Source of the DNA: Arcticimaribacter sp965277835
Lineage (GTDB): Bacteria > Bacteroidota > Bacteroidia > Flavobacteriales > Flavobacteriaceae
Reading direction: 5' to 3'
DNA length: 64,000 nt
NCBI GenBank assembly: GCA_965277835.1
Contig: OZ255841.1
Span: 186,001-250,000 of the forward strand
The notes below the pieces were generated by a model. It was not told the origin of the DNA. It did not search any database and saw only the letters and a list, made by a program, of their open reading frames with translations. The translations under genes and the position numbers were made by a program. Shown here in pieces: positions 33,688-43,366 of the stretch (positions within the stretch are counted from its first letter, which is position 1; each line of letters begins with the position of its first letter).

Positions 33688-35133
33688 TTAATATGTCTCT
33701 ATTGTAGTATCCATCCAATTTAAACGCTCCTCAAGATATGTTTTAAGCTCACTAATAGCTTTATTATAATCAACTTCAATACCTGTCCACTTCTTATAAT
33801 TTCGTTCAACAACTCCATTAGATATCAAATGGGTTGATGTTTTATCAACTAAACCAATTACATTTATATCACTTAATTTATTTGAGCGTAAAGCTGTCCA
33901 TCTATTTTTCAATGCTTTTTTAAATAGAGGGTCTTCTAACAAGCGAGACCACCAAAAAGGGACTAGCCAAGGCTCTTTTGGTTTATACTGATTATAATTT
34001 ACTATCCAATCGTCTTTTGGTACCTGATCTTGACGACCATAACCTATGTTTAAATCCCAAGTAGGACCCATTTTAAGAAGCCCAGATTTATTCTTATGCA
34101 TATAAGTACTCAACCTATACGCATCAACATTACCTGCCAGTTCATTAATAATAAAGAAATCTACAAAACTATCTAAATCAATAAAATCGGTATAAGTCCT
34201 TTTATCAGTTGTAAAATCATCTTTTAAAAGAGCCGTTTCAAAATTATTTACATACTCTTGAATATACTTTTTTTGCTCATCTGTTATATTTTCAGCTTTA
34301 GGATATTCATAAACAAAATAAGTTTCTAAATGCCTATTAGAGTCACTTGCAGGTAAAAAAGGATCAAAATCTATAACGCTCCCATTAATATCATATCGAG
34401 ACCTAAAACTAATTTCTTCAGAATAGCGCGTATCATCATCCCAATTACTTTCATAGTACGATAAAGGTTGGTTTGGTGCTACGTCTCCCCCTGAAATTTT
34501 ATCAACTTTAATAATATAACCTCCTGTTAAGTCTTCACCTTCATTTTCATTAGAACTAAGGTTGTTTATATTAATTCTATTTTTATCTCGCTTAAGTTTT
34601 TCCATGAAAATGTATAACCCTTGGTACTCATAGTCAATTTCTAATTCAACAAACCGACCTCTACTAGCATAGTTATCCATAGAGCGATATAATTCATACC
34701 CTATATAATGGTGCATTAAACTTGGGTCAAAAATAGTTTCATTTGAAGCTCTAAAAACGTGCCCCATAAGAATCCAATCTTCTTCTTTTGGAAGCCCTAA
34801 AATTTCTGCTGAATAACTATTCTTATTCTCATCCCAAAATTTTATACCATACGACTTTTTATCAGAAGCTCTAAATGAGCTTGAACCCCTATATTCAATG
34901 CCAATGGTAGAAGAAAACACATGTGATTGCTCTATAAAAACTTCCATAGTAGCCCTAGTTTTGGGCTCATTTTGAATAGTTTCTGCTGTATTAATTTGTA
35001 TATATGGTATAGTGCTTGACCCAATTTCAACATCAAAAGAAGGTCTATTATTTGAGTCATTATTGTTATAAAATTTAAAATAAATAACTATCAGTAGACA
35101 AAGTAAAAGAGGCAGTGTATATTTTAGTTTCAT
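33688..35133 (-). CDS. CotH-kinase family protein (copy 2), membrane-anchored or secreted
   Basis: A 481-residue paralogue of copy 1, similar along the whole length from the FDVEIGSSTIPYIQINT start of the mature part to the WMDTTIETY end. Conserved kinase features are IEYRGSSSFRASDKKSYGIKF, GLYIFMEKLKRDKNRINI, NVDAYRLSTYMHK and GPTWDLNIGYG. Unlike copy 1 it has no lipobox: the N-terminus (about residues 5-22) is a hydrophobic helix that may stay as an anchor. The pair arose by tandem duplication. Divergent from glpD by 171 bases. Confidence 0.87.
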   Translation of the reverse strand: MKLKYTLPLLLCLLIVIYFKFYNNNDSNNRPSFDVEIGSSTIPYIQINTAETIQNEPKTRATMEVFIEQSHVFSSTIGIEYRGSSSFRASDKKSYGIKFWDENKNSYSAEILGLPKEEDWILMGHVFRASNETIFDPSLMHHYIGYELYRSMDNYASRGRFVELEIDYEYQGLYIFMEKLKRDKNRININNLSSNENEGEDLTGGYIIKVDKISGGDVAPNQPLSYYESNWDDDTRYSEEISFRSRYDINGSVIDFDPFLPASDSNRHLETYFVYEYPKAENITDEQKKYIQEYVNNFETALLKDDFTTDKRTYTDFIDLDSFVDFFIINELAGNVDAYRLSTYMHKNKSGLLKMGPTWDLNIGYGRQDQVPKDDWIVNYNQYKPKEPWLVPFWWSRLLEDPLFKKALKNRWTALRSNKLSDINVIGLVDKTSTHLISNGVVERNYKKWTGIEVDYNKAISELKTYLEERLNWMDTTIETY

Positions 35134-35304
35134 GTCTTTTTAAGTAAAATGTTAATAAATATAAAAAGATACTACATATATACAATAATTTATTTGCCTT
35201 AAATTTAATAATTATCTAGGAGTTTTAATTACCTTTAGTCATCAAGCTCTTAGTTAATAGTAGATTGAGTGAGAAGATCAATACTATATATTTTTTAGAA
35301 CCCT

Positions 35305-36972
35305 ATGCAATTTTCAATATTAAATCGACCTGAACAGCTTAATAAAATAGCAAACACAAAATTTGATGTTGTTATTATAGGTGGGGGCGTAACAGGAGCA
35401 GGAATTGCCTTAGATGCGTCTTCGAAGGGTATGAATGTATGTTTAATTGAAAAAAATGACTTTGCTTCTGGTACTAGTAATAAATCAACAAAACTTATTC
35501 ATGGCGGATTACGTTATCTTAAACAGTTAGAATTTGGATTGGTGAAAGAGTCTGGGACAGAGCGAAGGATTGTACACAGTTTAGCACCGCATTTAGTTGT
35601 TCCAGAAAAGATGCTACTACCTCTAAGTAAAGGAGGGGGGTACGGTAAATTTATGACCTCTATCGGTCTCAAAATATATGACTTTCTGGCTAATGTTACA
35701 GGAGGTGACAAACGGAAAATGCTTAACAAGAAACAAACTTTAGATAAAGAGCCTTTATTAAATGAAGCGAATATTTTAGGTAGCGGTTATTATGCAGAAT
35801 ATCGGACAGATGATGGAAGATTGACTCTAGAGATATTGAAAAAAGCAAATGAAATGGGTGCAACTATAATCAATTATTGCGAAATGGAATCTTTTGATTA
35901 TACCGAAAACGCTAAGATTAAAAACTTGAACTGTATTGATATTAATTCTCAAGAAAAAATAAAAATTGAAGGTCAAAGTTATGTTTCTGCAACAGGACCA
36001 TGGGTAGATACAATTCGAAAAAAAGATAATTCTATAAGCAATAAGTTTTTGCATTTAACCAAAGGAGTTCATATTGTATTTCCGTATAAAAAGTTACCTG
36101 TAAAACAATCTATATACTTTGATGTTAAAGATGATGACAGGATGATTTTTGCAATTCCAAGGGGGCGTTGTACTTATGTTGGCACTACAGACACCAATTA
36201 TTTTGGTAACTTAAATCGTGTAGTTGTTACTAAAAAAGATGCAGAATATTTATTAAAAGCAATTAATCATTCTTTTAAAGGAGTTGATTTAACTTTAAAA
36301 GATATCGAATCTAATTGGACAGGACTTCGTCCATTAATCCATGAAAAAGGCAAAGATCCTTCGGAGTTATCTCGCAAGGATGAAATATTTATTTCAAACA
36401 GCGGATTAATTTCTATAGCTGGGGGCAAACTCACGGGGTACCGTAGAATGGCTAAACGCGTTATTAGAACTATAATAAATGCAATACCTTCGGAACGTAA
36501 AGCTAAATTAAAAGAATCTTCAACTAGAAATATTGCTTTAGTAACACCATTGATAAATTCTAACCTCGAGGTTATTTCATATCAAAAAGAGCTAACAAAA
36601 CAATTGAGTTTATTTGGAATTGAAGACACTTACTTTAGTTCGTATCTCTGCTCTACGTTTGGTAAAAATGCAGATATTATTATAAAGAAAAGCACGTCAT
36701 TTAAAGACAAGTCTCCTGAAAAAAGATTAATTAGAGCGGAGCTTTGGTATTGTGTTAATTTTGAAATGACTAACAGCATAGCCGATTTTTTTGTGCGCCG
36801 TACTGCCCGACTTTATTTTGATATTGAAAGTGTATTCACTTATATGGATATAATTATCGAAGATTTTAAAGAGTATTTATCTTGGAGTGAAGAACGCGTA
36901 GTTTACGAAAAAAAAGTAATGAAAGAACTAATCCAAGATGCGACTAGTTACTATGATAAAGAATTTGAATAA
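35305..36972 (+). CDS. glpD: Glycerol-3-phosphate dehydrogenase, FAD-dependent
   Basis: Oxidises glycerol-3-phosphate to dihydroxyacetone phosphate at the inner membrane, passing electrons to quinone. The 555-residue enzyme has the FAD-binding GGGVTGAGIALDASSKG, the GTSNKSTKLIHGGLRYL block, TTDTNYFGNL, WTGLRPLI and GGKLTGYR. Its C-terminal DAO-associated helical domain contains RRTARLYFD. No glpK or glycerol facilitator is adjacent, which fits a role with imported glycerol-3-phosphate from the phosphodiesterase and OPA transporter encoded nearby. Convergent with the nucleotidase gene (12-base gap). Confidence 0.95.
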   Translation: MQFSILNRPEQLNKIANTKFDVVIIGGGVTGAGIALDASSKGMNVCLIEKNDFASGTSNKSTKLIHGGLRYLKQLEFGLVKESGTERRIVHSLAPHLVVPEKMLLPLSKGGGYGKFMTSIGLKIYDFLANVTGGDKRKMLNKKQTLDKEPLLNEANILGSGYYAEYRTDDGRLTLEILKKANEMGATIINYCEMESFDYTENAKIKNLNCIDINSQEKIKIEGQSYVSATGPWVDTIRKKDNSISNKFLHLTKGVHIVFPYKKLPVKQSIYFDVKDDDRMIFAIPRGRCTYVGTTDTNYFGNLNRVVVTKKDAEYLLKAINHSFKGVDLTLKDIESNWTGLRPLIHEKGKDPSELSRKDEIFISNSGLISIAGGKLTGYRRMAKRVIRTIINAIPSERKAKLKESSTRNIALVTPLINSNLEVISYQKELTKQLSLFGIEDTYFSSYLCSTFGKNADIIIKKSTSFKDKSPEKRLIRAELWYCVNFEMTNSIADFFVRRTARLYFDIESVFTYMDIIIEDFKEYLSWSEERVVYEKKVMKELIQDATSYYDKEFE

Positions 36973-36984
36973 AACCCTAAAAAT

Positions 36985-38511
36985 TTATTGAGAAACGCTA
37001 TTCTTTTTTGTTTCGTTTTTTAGATACTCGATTATAGCTTTTCTAATATCATAGGCTAGTTCTGTTTCTTTTGGTCTATAAATAGAAATAACATCATTGT
37101 TTTTATCAGACAAAAACGGAATATCAAGTCCTTTTAATAAAAAATTTGAAGAAGCTACGGTATAAGTTTTATTAAGATTTATTTTTTCTCCTTTTATATA
37201 CCAAGTTTCGTTTTCAAAATAAGCATTATGACGATGTAAATAAGCTCCTGTTCCTGCTTTTTTTTTACCATAATCTAAAACTTGTTTCAACAAACTTCCT
37301 TTTATTTCTACTTTAAGCACAGAGCCCCCGAAAGGCAGTATTCTAAAAATATCAATAGCATTTATATTACCCTCTAATTTGTCATCAATTCTAATAGCAC
37401 CTCCATTAACGAATGCACAATCAACCTTGTTGTCAAAAGCAAAAGCCATAGATTTTGTGATTACTTCTCCTAAATTGGTTTGCTGCTTCCTATTTGGGGA
37501 GTCTATACCATCTAACGGAATTTTTGTAGTATAAATTACCTCTTCGGGATTTGGAATAACTTCTTTAATTTTAGTGTTTAATACAGCTTGCCATTTATCT
37601 ACGATAGCCTCAATCTTTTCATCTCCTTTTATAGATGAATTAATTTCCTTTAATTCAGATTTAACTATTGTCTTTTTTGTCTTTTTATCGTACAAAATTT
37701 TATGGATATAAACAGTTTTGGCGTTGGCGTCGGCTTTTGCAATAATACCATTATCAGTTTTAATCAACATATTTGTATGTTCGTGTCCTCCCATAATCAA
37801 AGGTAAATTAGGGATTAGTTTTGCTATTTTTTTATCATCAGCAACTTTAACATGTGTCAACCCAAAAACAATATCTACTTTATCTTTTATATCATTATAA
37901 GAAGATTTTGCTTTCTCGAATATATCTCCATACTCTACAAAGTCTTTTGGGTTTGATGGAACGCAAACGCTTATAAAACCGATTTTAATTTTTGTCCCGT
38001 CTGCATCTATAATTTCTTTAATAAAAGTTTCGCCTAACGGGATTTCTTTTCCGTTTTTTATTTTACTAAAATGCGATCTTTTTTCTCCATCTTTTTTTAA
38101 AACATTGGCAGATATCCAAGGGAAGTTACTTTCATTTAATCGTTTTTGTAGGGCTTTTAAAGGTAAATCAAACTCATGATTTCCAAAAGCGACTAGGTCA
38201 AAATTCATAGCATTCATTACTTCCACCGTATGTTTTCCAAAAACCTTTTCTCCATCAACTTCTATAGCTCCCAATAAAGATGGGTTTAAAAAATCGCCTG
38301 CTAAAAACAATAAAGTATTTGGGTCTTCTTTTAGCAACTTTTGACGTAGCGTCTCTACTCTTGCCATTCCACCAAACTTACCTCCCTGAATTGGAGCTAC
38401 TTCATAAACATCATTTAATTGTAAAAAAGTAAACTCTATTTTTGAGTCATCTGCCGCGCATGAGATTAAAAAAGTAAATGAAAGATATAATAGTAATTTT
38501 CTTAGTTTCAT
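36985..38511 (-). CDS. 5'-nucleotidase/2',3'-cyclic phosphodiesterase family lipoprotein
   Basis: A 508-residue lipoprotein (lipobox FLISC) of the UshA/YfkN type that removes phosphate from nucleotides or UDP-sugars outside the cytoplasm. The metallophosphoesterase domain has LQLNDVYEV (with Tyr where most relatives have DxHG), AGDFLNPS, FGNHEFDL and GGHEHTN. The C-terminal substrate domain has NGGAIR, FRILPFGGSVLKVEI and YTVASSNFLLKG. It stands alone on the minus strand and adds to the phosphoester-handling theme of this region. The first metal-motif change is notable but may be subfamily-typical. Confidence 0.92.
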   Translation of the reverse strand: MKLRKLLLYLSFTFLISCAADDSKIEFTFLQLNDVYEVAPIQGGKFGGMARVETLRQKLLKEDPNTLLFLAGDFLNPSLLGAIEVDGEKVFGKHTVEVMNAMNFDLVAFGNHEFDLPLKALQKRLNESNFPWISANVLKKDGEKRSHFSKIKNGKEIPLGETFIKEIIDADGTKIKIGFISVCVPSNPKDFVEYGDIFEKAKSSYNDIKDKVDIVFGLTHVKVADDKKIAKLIPNLPLIMGGHEHTNMLIKTDNGIIAKADANAKTVYIHKILYDKKTKKTIVKSELKEINSSIKGDEKIEAIVDKWQAVLNTKIKEVIPNPEEVIYTTKIPLDGIDSPNRKQQTNLGEVITKSMAFAFDNKVDCAFVNGGAIRIDDKLEGNINAIDIFRILPFGGSVLKVEIKGSLLKQVLDYGKKKAGTGAYLHRHNAYFENETWYIKGEKINLNKTYTVASSNFLLKGLDIPFLSDKNNDVISIYRPKETELAYDIRKAIIEYLKNETKKNSVSQ

Positions 38512-38650
38512 TTTACTGTTTTTGTTTTTTGTGAAATTATTTATATATCAAGGTTGTTAAGTAAAGGTTACATCTTGATTTGGAGGTGGTATAAATATAA
38601 TTTTTAATTTAGAATAACATCCATGCTCTAATAAAGAATTTGAATAAAAA

Positions 38651-39556
38651 TCACTTATTACAATACCTTAGTTGATGTATGTGTTCCCCATCATATTTAC
38701 GAAAAGAAGGAGGTCTCAATGTATAAAAATCTTGATGCCATTTGCATAATTCATTTACGATAAGGTCGTCTTTTTCGTTCAAACCATATTCTTCAAACTT
38801 TATTAATGAGCCGTCTGGCAAATACTTTTCAATTCGATTACATAGATAAAAATAAAACGGTTCTTTTTGGTAATAGAGATACGACATATAATTATGTATA
38901 ACTTCTAAATCCATTTCTTGAATTGAAGCAATATTTATTACTAAGCTTTTTTGTATATATTTTAAGAGTTCATAATTTTTAGCTTCAAGAATTAGATGTC
39001 GTTGGTCTTTAATTTTCTTTATATCTTCTTTATCTTTTATTACCATTGAATTTTCATTAAGCCAACCTACTCCAAAAACTTTCTCTATATATATCATATT
39101 CGCTAATAAAGTTTTTGTTAAATTAACACTAACTACAGTTTTTGCTAATCCTAATTTCAAACACAATGAAGCTAAGAGCCCCCAACCATCACCTATAATT
39201 ACAATCTTATCTAAATTTTTAAAAACGCCTTTATGACTTAAGAATTCAATTGTTAAACATTGTCGAAGTACATCAAGGTCTAAACCTCTACCTTGTAAAT
39301 CTACTATTGTTTGAGCCTCAAAAAGGATAGAATTTAAATTCTTTTGATCCATCGCATAATTCACATACTTTTTTTGAAAAAAGGTATGTATCATTTTTAA
39401 TACTTTATTATATGGTTTTTGGTGCATTCCAAATCCTTTAGCATCCTTAAGCACTCCGTTTTCATATTTAAAGTCTTTATGTTGATGGTCCCAGTAAGAA
39501 CTAGATGTATTATCTTTATTATCGATTTGAGTTGAAAGGTATTCTATTGGATTCAT
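38651..39556 (-). CDS. Putative sugar O-methyltransferase-type SAM-dependent enzyme
   Basis: A 301-residue soluble protein. The middle has a Rossmann-like SAM site: IVIIGDGWGLLASLCLKLGL, then VSVNLTKTLLANM. The later block LVINIASIQEMDLEVIHNYM with FYFYLCNRIEKYLPDG matches the pattern of putative sugar O-methyltransferases in polysaccharide clusters. No glycan-biosynthesis genes are adjacent; it follows the M24 peptidase gene by 40 bases. Family assignment is from motif memory only and moderately sure. Confidence 0.65.
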   Translation of the reverse strand: MNPIEYLSTQIDNKDNTSSSYWDHQHKDFKYENGVLKDAKGFGMHQKPYNKVLKMIHTFFQKKYVNYAMDQKNLNSILFEAQTIVDLQGRGLDLDVLRQCLTIEFLSHKGVFKNLDKIVIIGDGWGLLASLCLKLGLAKTVVSVNLTKTLLANMIYIEKVFGVGWLNENSMVIKDKEDIKKIKDQRHLILEAKNYELLKYIQKSLVINIASIQEMDLEVIHNYMSYLYYQKEPFYFYLCNRIEKYLPDGSLIKFEEYGLNEKDDLIVNELCKWHQDFYTLRPPSFRKYDGEHIHQLRYCNK

Positions 39557-39596
39557 TGTAATGATTATATATTATAACGCAGCTAAGATAGAAATA

Positions 39597-40910
39597 TTAG
39601 TTTCGAATTAAAAGCAATTCTTCTTGTCTTTTATTGATATAGCGAAATCCATTTTCTCCATAAAAGCCGGCTTCTTCGAGCATAATTCGAATATCTTTAT
39701 CCCATTCGGGAATAAAAACAGTAGTATTGAGTTCAATGGCGTAGGCTGTATTTTTATGCAAAGGATAATCTCCATTAATTGGAACACCTTGTTGCGAGTC
39801 CCACATGCCTAAAGTTGTGCCAGCCGAATGCCCAAATGTACCTAGTGGATGAGTATAAATTTGTGGGCGTAAACCTTCTTTTTTTCCCTGTGCTAAAGCT
39901 TCTTTCAAAATTTTATTACCAGTTATGCTTTCTTTAAATTTTTGTGTAAAAATATCCTGTACACGATTCCCTTGTTTAAGGGCTTCTTTTAAAAATAATG
40001 GAGGCTCTATTTCCCCTGGCTTTAAAACGTATGCCAATTCTTGACAATCCGTGTTTAGTGTTAAATAAGTAATTCCAAAATCGCAATGCACCAAATCACC
40101 AGGCTGTATAATGTCAAACTTCGATTGATTATCGAAAGCATATAAATCACTTTTTTCTGAACGCTGAACATCAACCGTTGGATGAAACCAAGTGTTTAGC
40201 CCAAGTTTAAGAACTTTTTCTCTCATCCACCAAACCACATCATCTGTACTGGTCTCGCCTGGGCGAATTACCTTATTAGAAAAAGCCTCTGCAATAATTT
40301 GGTGTGTAATTGCTACCAAATCTTCAAAAAGCTCCATTTCTAACTCAGTACGAGATTCTATCCATGCAACTGCAAGTTTTTCTGCAGAAACCACACGGGT
40401 TTTTAAGTTGGTAGGTAAAACTTTTATAAGGTTATCATAATCTGTTCTTACTAACCCGTCTGCCAAAGCAAATGCTTCGGATGTATTGATTCCTATTTTT
40501 TTAGGGTTTTTAGAAGAGATATAATCTGCTAAAGCCTGCCATTGGTTTGGCTGTTTTTCTTTATCCCAAATAGATGGAATTAATTTTCCAAAAGGATAAC
40601 GTGTAATTGCCACTGCGGTAACTTTGTTAGAATTTTCATCTTTAGAAAAAACTAAAATTGTACGCCTTCGTGCATTTAACCAAGTTGGAGGTAATAACGT
40701 TTTAATAACAGGGTCTTCATTATATTCTCGTGTTATGATAACCCACATATCAATATCCGATTGTTCCATTAGTTTTGGAAGTAGGTTTTCTATTCGGTCT
40801 TTTTGAATTTGGTTAATAACCGCTGCACGTTCTTTTAACGGAAGTATATCTTGCCCTATGCAGACAAAAGGTAAACAGCCTAGTATTAGTAATAATAAAA
40901 CTCTATTCAT
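39597..40910 (-). CDS. Exported M24-family metallopeptidase (Xaa-Pro aminopeptidase-like)
   Basis: A 437-residue protein with a signal peptide ending at CIGQ. The N-terminal creatinase-like domain (about 25-180) has DMWVIITREYNEDP. The pita-bread domain holds metal ligands in VHCDFGITY, NTDCQELAY, HPLGTFGHSAG, AIELNTT and MLEEAGFY. Substitutions around the ligand set leave the exact substrate open. It lies 7 bases after the M20 hydrolase gene, so the two exported peptidase-like enzymes are cotranscribed and may act on the same peptides. Confidence 0.88.
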   Translation of the reverse strand: MNRVLLLLILGCLPFVCIGQDILPLKERAAVINQIQKDRIENLLPKLMEQSDIDMWVIITREYNEDPVIKTLLPPTWLNARRRTILVFSKDENSNKVTAVAITRYPFGKLIPSIWDKEKQPNQWQALADYISSKNPKKIGINTSEAFALADGLVRTDYDNLIKVLPTNLKTRVVSAEKLAVAWIESRTELEMELFEDLVAITHQIIAEAFSNKVIRPGETSTDDVVWWMREKVLKLGLNTWFHPTVDVQRSEKSDLYAFDNQSKFDIIQPGDLVHCDFGITYLTLNTDCQELAYVLKPGEIEPPLFLKEALKQGNRVQDIFTQKFKESITGNKILKEALAQGKKEGLRPQIYTHPLGTFGHSAGTTLGMWDSQQGVPINGDYPLHKNTAYAIELNTTVFIPEWDKDIRIMLEEAGFYGENGFRYINKRQEELLLIRN

Positions 40911-40917
40911 AAGGCAT

Positions 40918-42345
40918 TTAATCTAAATTTGGTGGGCCCGCTGGTATTCTAGGGTCATAAGACGGATTTGTCTTGTTTTCTTTAAAATCTTCTTTTATGC
41001 GTTCAACTAGTTTTGCATCTGTGTATAAGTCAATCATAGTCATTCCTAATGCTTTAGATGCATATAACATACCTTTATGTCCTATGGACATTCCTGTACA
41101 AGCAACTACTGCCCAAGAATGCCAAGGCCCGCCTTTTGAGGCTACTGTAGCACTCATTCGAATAGTTGGAACCAATTGACTTACATCTCCAACATCCGTA
41201 GAACCGCCTTGAGCAGGCATAGTAGGACGTAATGCATGAACTGAGCCGTCAATGCCTTTAAGTGGTTTCTCAGTTTCTTTTAAAATAGTATTAGCATATG
41301 TAACTTCATCTTCGGTATATGAAATACGTCCTAAAGATTCTAAATTCTTTTGCATTACTTCGGCACCTGTTCTATTTACCTGAATTTCATAAATACCAGA
41401 TATTAATTGAATTTCATGTCTAACACCAGCCATAAGAGCTGCTCCTTCTGCAATTTTTTTAGCACGTTCATATAAAACATCTACATTGTCACGGTCATTT
41501 TCTCTTAATCGCGTCCATATTTGTGCATAATCTGGAACAACATTAACCACATCCCCTGCTTTCTCAATATCGTAATGAATTCGAGCTGTTGGTTTAATAT
41601 GCTCTCTGTAATAATTTAACCCTGTAGTATATAACTCCATTGCATCTACGGCACTTTTTCCGTTCCAAGGGTCAGAAGAAGCATGTGAGGAACTACCATA
41701 AAACTTAACCCGAAAATCTACAAGAGCTTTACTACTTTGAGTACCAGACTCAATTTTATCACCAGGGTGCCAGTCCATACAAACATCTAATTTGTCAAAA
41801 AGTCCTTCTCGTGCCATCCAAACTTTAGCAAAAATAGTTTCCTCTGCGGGTGTTCCATAAAAAACAATAGTACCTTTAATAGTACCCTTTTCTATTTGCT
41901 CTTTAATGGCTATTGCTGCTCCAAGACTAGCTGTTCCAAATAAATTATGCCCACAACCATGACCAGCTCCGCCAGGTACACGAGCCTCCCGAGTAGGTTG
42001 CTTTTTTTGAGAAATTCCGGCATTGGCATCAAATTCTCCTAAAATACCTATGATTGGTTTCCCTGTTCCATAAGTTGCAGTAAAAGCCGTGGCAATTCCG
42101 GCTACTCCTTTTTCTACTTTAAACCCATTCTTTTCTGCATAGTTTATTAAATACTCCGAAGACTTAAATTCTTGTAATGAAGTTTCCGCAGCTTCCCAAA
42201 TTGCGTTACTAACTTCAATCATTTCTTCTTTATGAGCATCAACAGAGCTCATAATTTCTTTCTTAATTTTTGTTTTTGGCTGAGCATATATGCCTTGCAT
42301 ACCAACAAAAAATAGTACGATAAAAAGTTTATTTAATAGTTTCAT
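40918..42345 (-). CDS. Exported M20-family amidohydrolase (AbgB-like)
   Basis: A 475-residue dizinc hydrolase with a signal peptide ending near IYAQ. Similarity is to the p-aminobenzoyl-glutamate hydrolase/aminoacylase group: ILGEFDANAG, GAGHGCGHNLFG (cysteine metal ligand), GTPAEET, SSSHASSDPWNGKSAVDA and the late WHSWAVVA. Such enzymes cleave amide-linked amino acids. It forms an operon with the M24 peptidase gene and sits 47 bases downstream of the OxyR gene. Confidence 0.9.
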   Translation of the reverse strand: MKLLNKLFIVLFFVGMQGIYAQPKTKIKKEIMSSVDAHKEEMIEVSNAIWEAAETSLQEFKSSEYLINYAEKNGFKVEKGVAGIATAFTATYGTGKPIIGILGEFDANAGISQKKQPTREARVPGGAGHGCGHNLFGTASLGAAIAIKEQIEKGTIKGTIVFYGTPAEETIFAKVWMAREGLFDKLDVCMDWHPGDKIESGTQSSKALVDFRVKFYGSSSHASSDPWNGKSAVDAMELYTTGLNYYREHIKPTARIHYDIEKAGDVVNVVPDYAQIWTRLRENDRDNVDVLYERAKKIAEGAALMAGVRHEIQLISGIYEIQVNRTGAEVMQKNLESLGRISYTEDEVTYANTILKETEKPLKGIDGSVHALRPTMPAQGGSTDVGDVSQLVPTIRMSATVASKGGPWHSWAVVACTGMSIGHKGMLYASKALGMTMIDLYTDAKLVERIKEDFKENKTNPSYDPRIPAGPPNLD

Positions 42346-42392
42346 TGTTTTATTTTTTTAATCTTTTTAGAATGTGAATATACAATATTAAT

Positions 42393-43322
42393 TTATGGAG
42401 TTAGAATTTGCACATCGTCAAAGGTGATTGCTCCACGTATAATTTTACTTATATTGTCTTTTAGCACTTCAATTATTTGTAGTTTAAGTTGGCTCTTCGG
42501 ATAAATAATACTTATTTCTCTTGCAGGCGGAGGTTTAGAAAAATAACGAATGTTTAGTGCATTTTTTTTAGATAGGTTTATAGCATTCAAATAGGGTATA
42601 AGCGTCATTCCTAGTCCTTCGTTTGCAAGGTTTACAATGCTTTCAAAACTTCCTGTTTTTAAGCTAAATTGTTTGTTTTTTCCACTTTTTATAGGAGAGC
42701 ACATTGACAACAGTTGGTTTTTGAAACAATGCCCATCTTCAAGAAGTAGAATATTTTCATTTTCAACATCTTCAATATTAATGTTACTACTATTTGATAG
42801 CCTGTGACTAGGCGGAATATAAGCGACAAACGGCTCATAATATAATGGTCTTTCTATTATGGATTCATATTTAAGCGGGGTAGCGGCAATTCCTGCATCT
42901 AGTTTTCCTTCGGTTAGTTTGCTTATAATATTTTCTGTAGTTAGCTCTTCAATGTTTAAATTAACTTTTGGATAGGCATTCAAAAAAGAGCTAAGAAACA
43001 TAGGTAATAGGGTAGGCATTACCGTTGGAATAATCCCTAAATTAAACTCTCCTCCAATGTAACCCTTCTCTTGAGCAACAACGTCTTCCATCCTTTTCGA
43101 TTCCGAAATTATTTTCCTTGCTTGTATAAGAATTTCTGATCCCACTTTAGTTAAGGCAATAGGTTTTTTCCCTCGGTTAAAAATTTGAACCCCTAATTCT
43201 TCTTCTAACTTTTGTATTTGCATACTTAAGGTAGGTTGTGTTACAAAAGAATTTTCTGCAGCTATAGTAAAATTACCTGCTTCAGCTACCGATATCATGT
43301 ATTTAAGTTGTGTAAGAGTCAT
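42393..43322 (-). CDS. oxyR: OxyR-type LysR regulator
   Basis: A 309-residue LysR protein sensing H2O2. The N-terminal winged helix (LTQLKYMISVAEAGNFTIAA) is followed by the regulatory domain with the redox pair C199 and C208 in LLEDGHCFKNQLLSMC, the same residue numbers as E. coli OxyR. It likely controls peroxide defence genes such as the bcp and superoxide dismutase genes in this window, though no operator was identified. Flanked by a cyclophilin gene upstream and the M20 hydrolase gene downstream, all on the minus strand. Confidence 0.93.
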   Translation of the reverse strand: MTLTQLKYMISVAEAGNFTIAAENSFVTQPTLSMQIQKLEEELGVQIFNRGKKPIALTKVGSEILIQARKIISESKRMEDVVAQEKGYIGGEFNLGIIPTVMPTLLPMFLSSFLNAYPKVNLNIEELTTENIISKLTEGKLDAGIAATPLKYESIIERPLYYEPFVAYIPPSHRLSNSSNINIEDVENENILLLEDGHCFKNQLLSMCSPIKSGKNKQFSLKTGSFESIVNLANEGLGMTLIPYLNAINLSKKNALNIRYFSKPPPAREISIIYPKSQLKLQIIEVLKDNISKIIRGAITFDDVQILTP

Positions 43323-43366
43323 TGTTTTAAATTATAATTTTTTAAAAGTAATAAAAAAAAATTATA

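Noticed and set aside
38512..38650. Possible small gene or promoter between the nucleotidase and methyltransferase genes
   Set aside because: No consensus -7 box, ribosome-binding site or frame of useful length was found.
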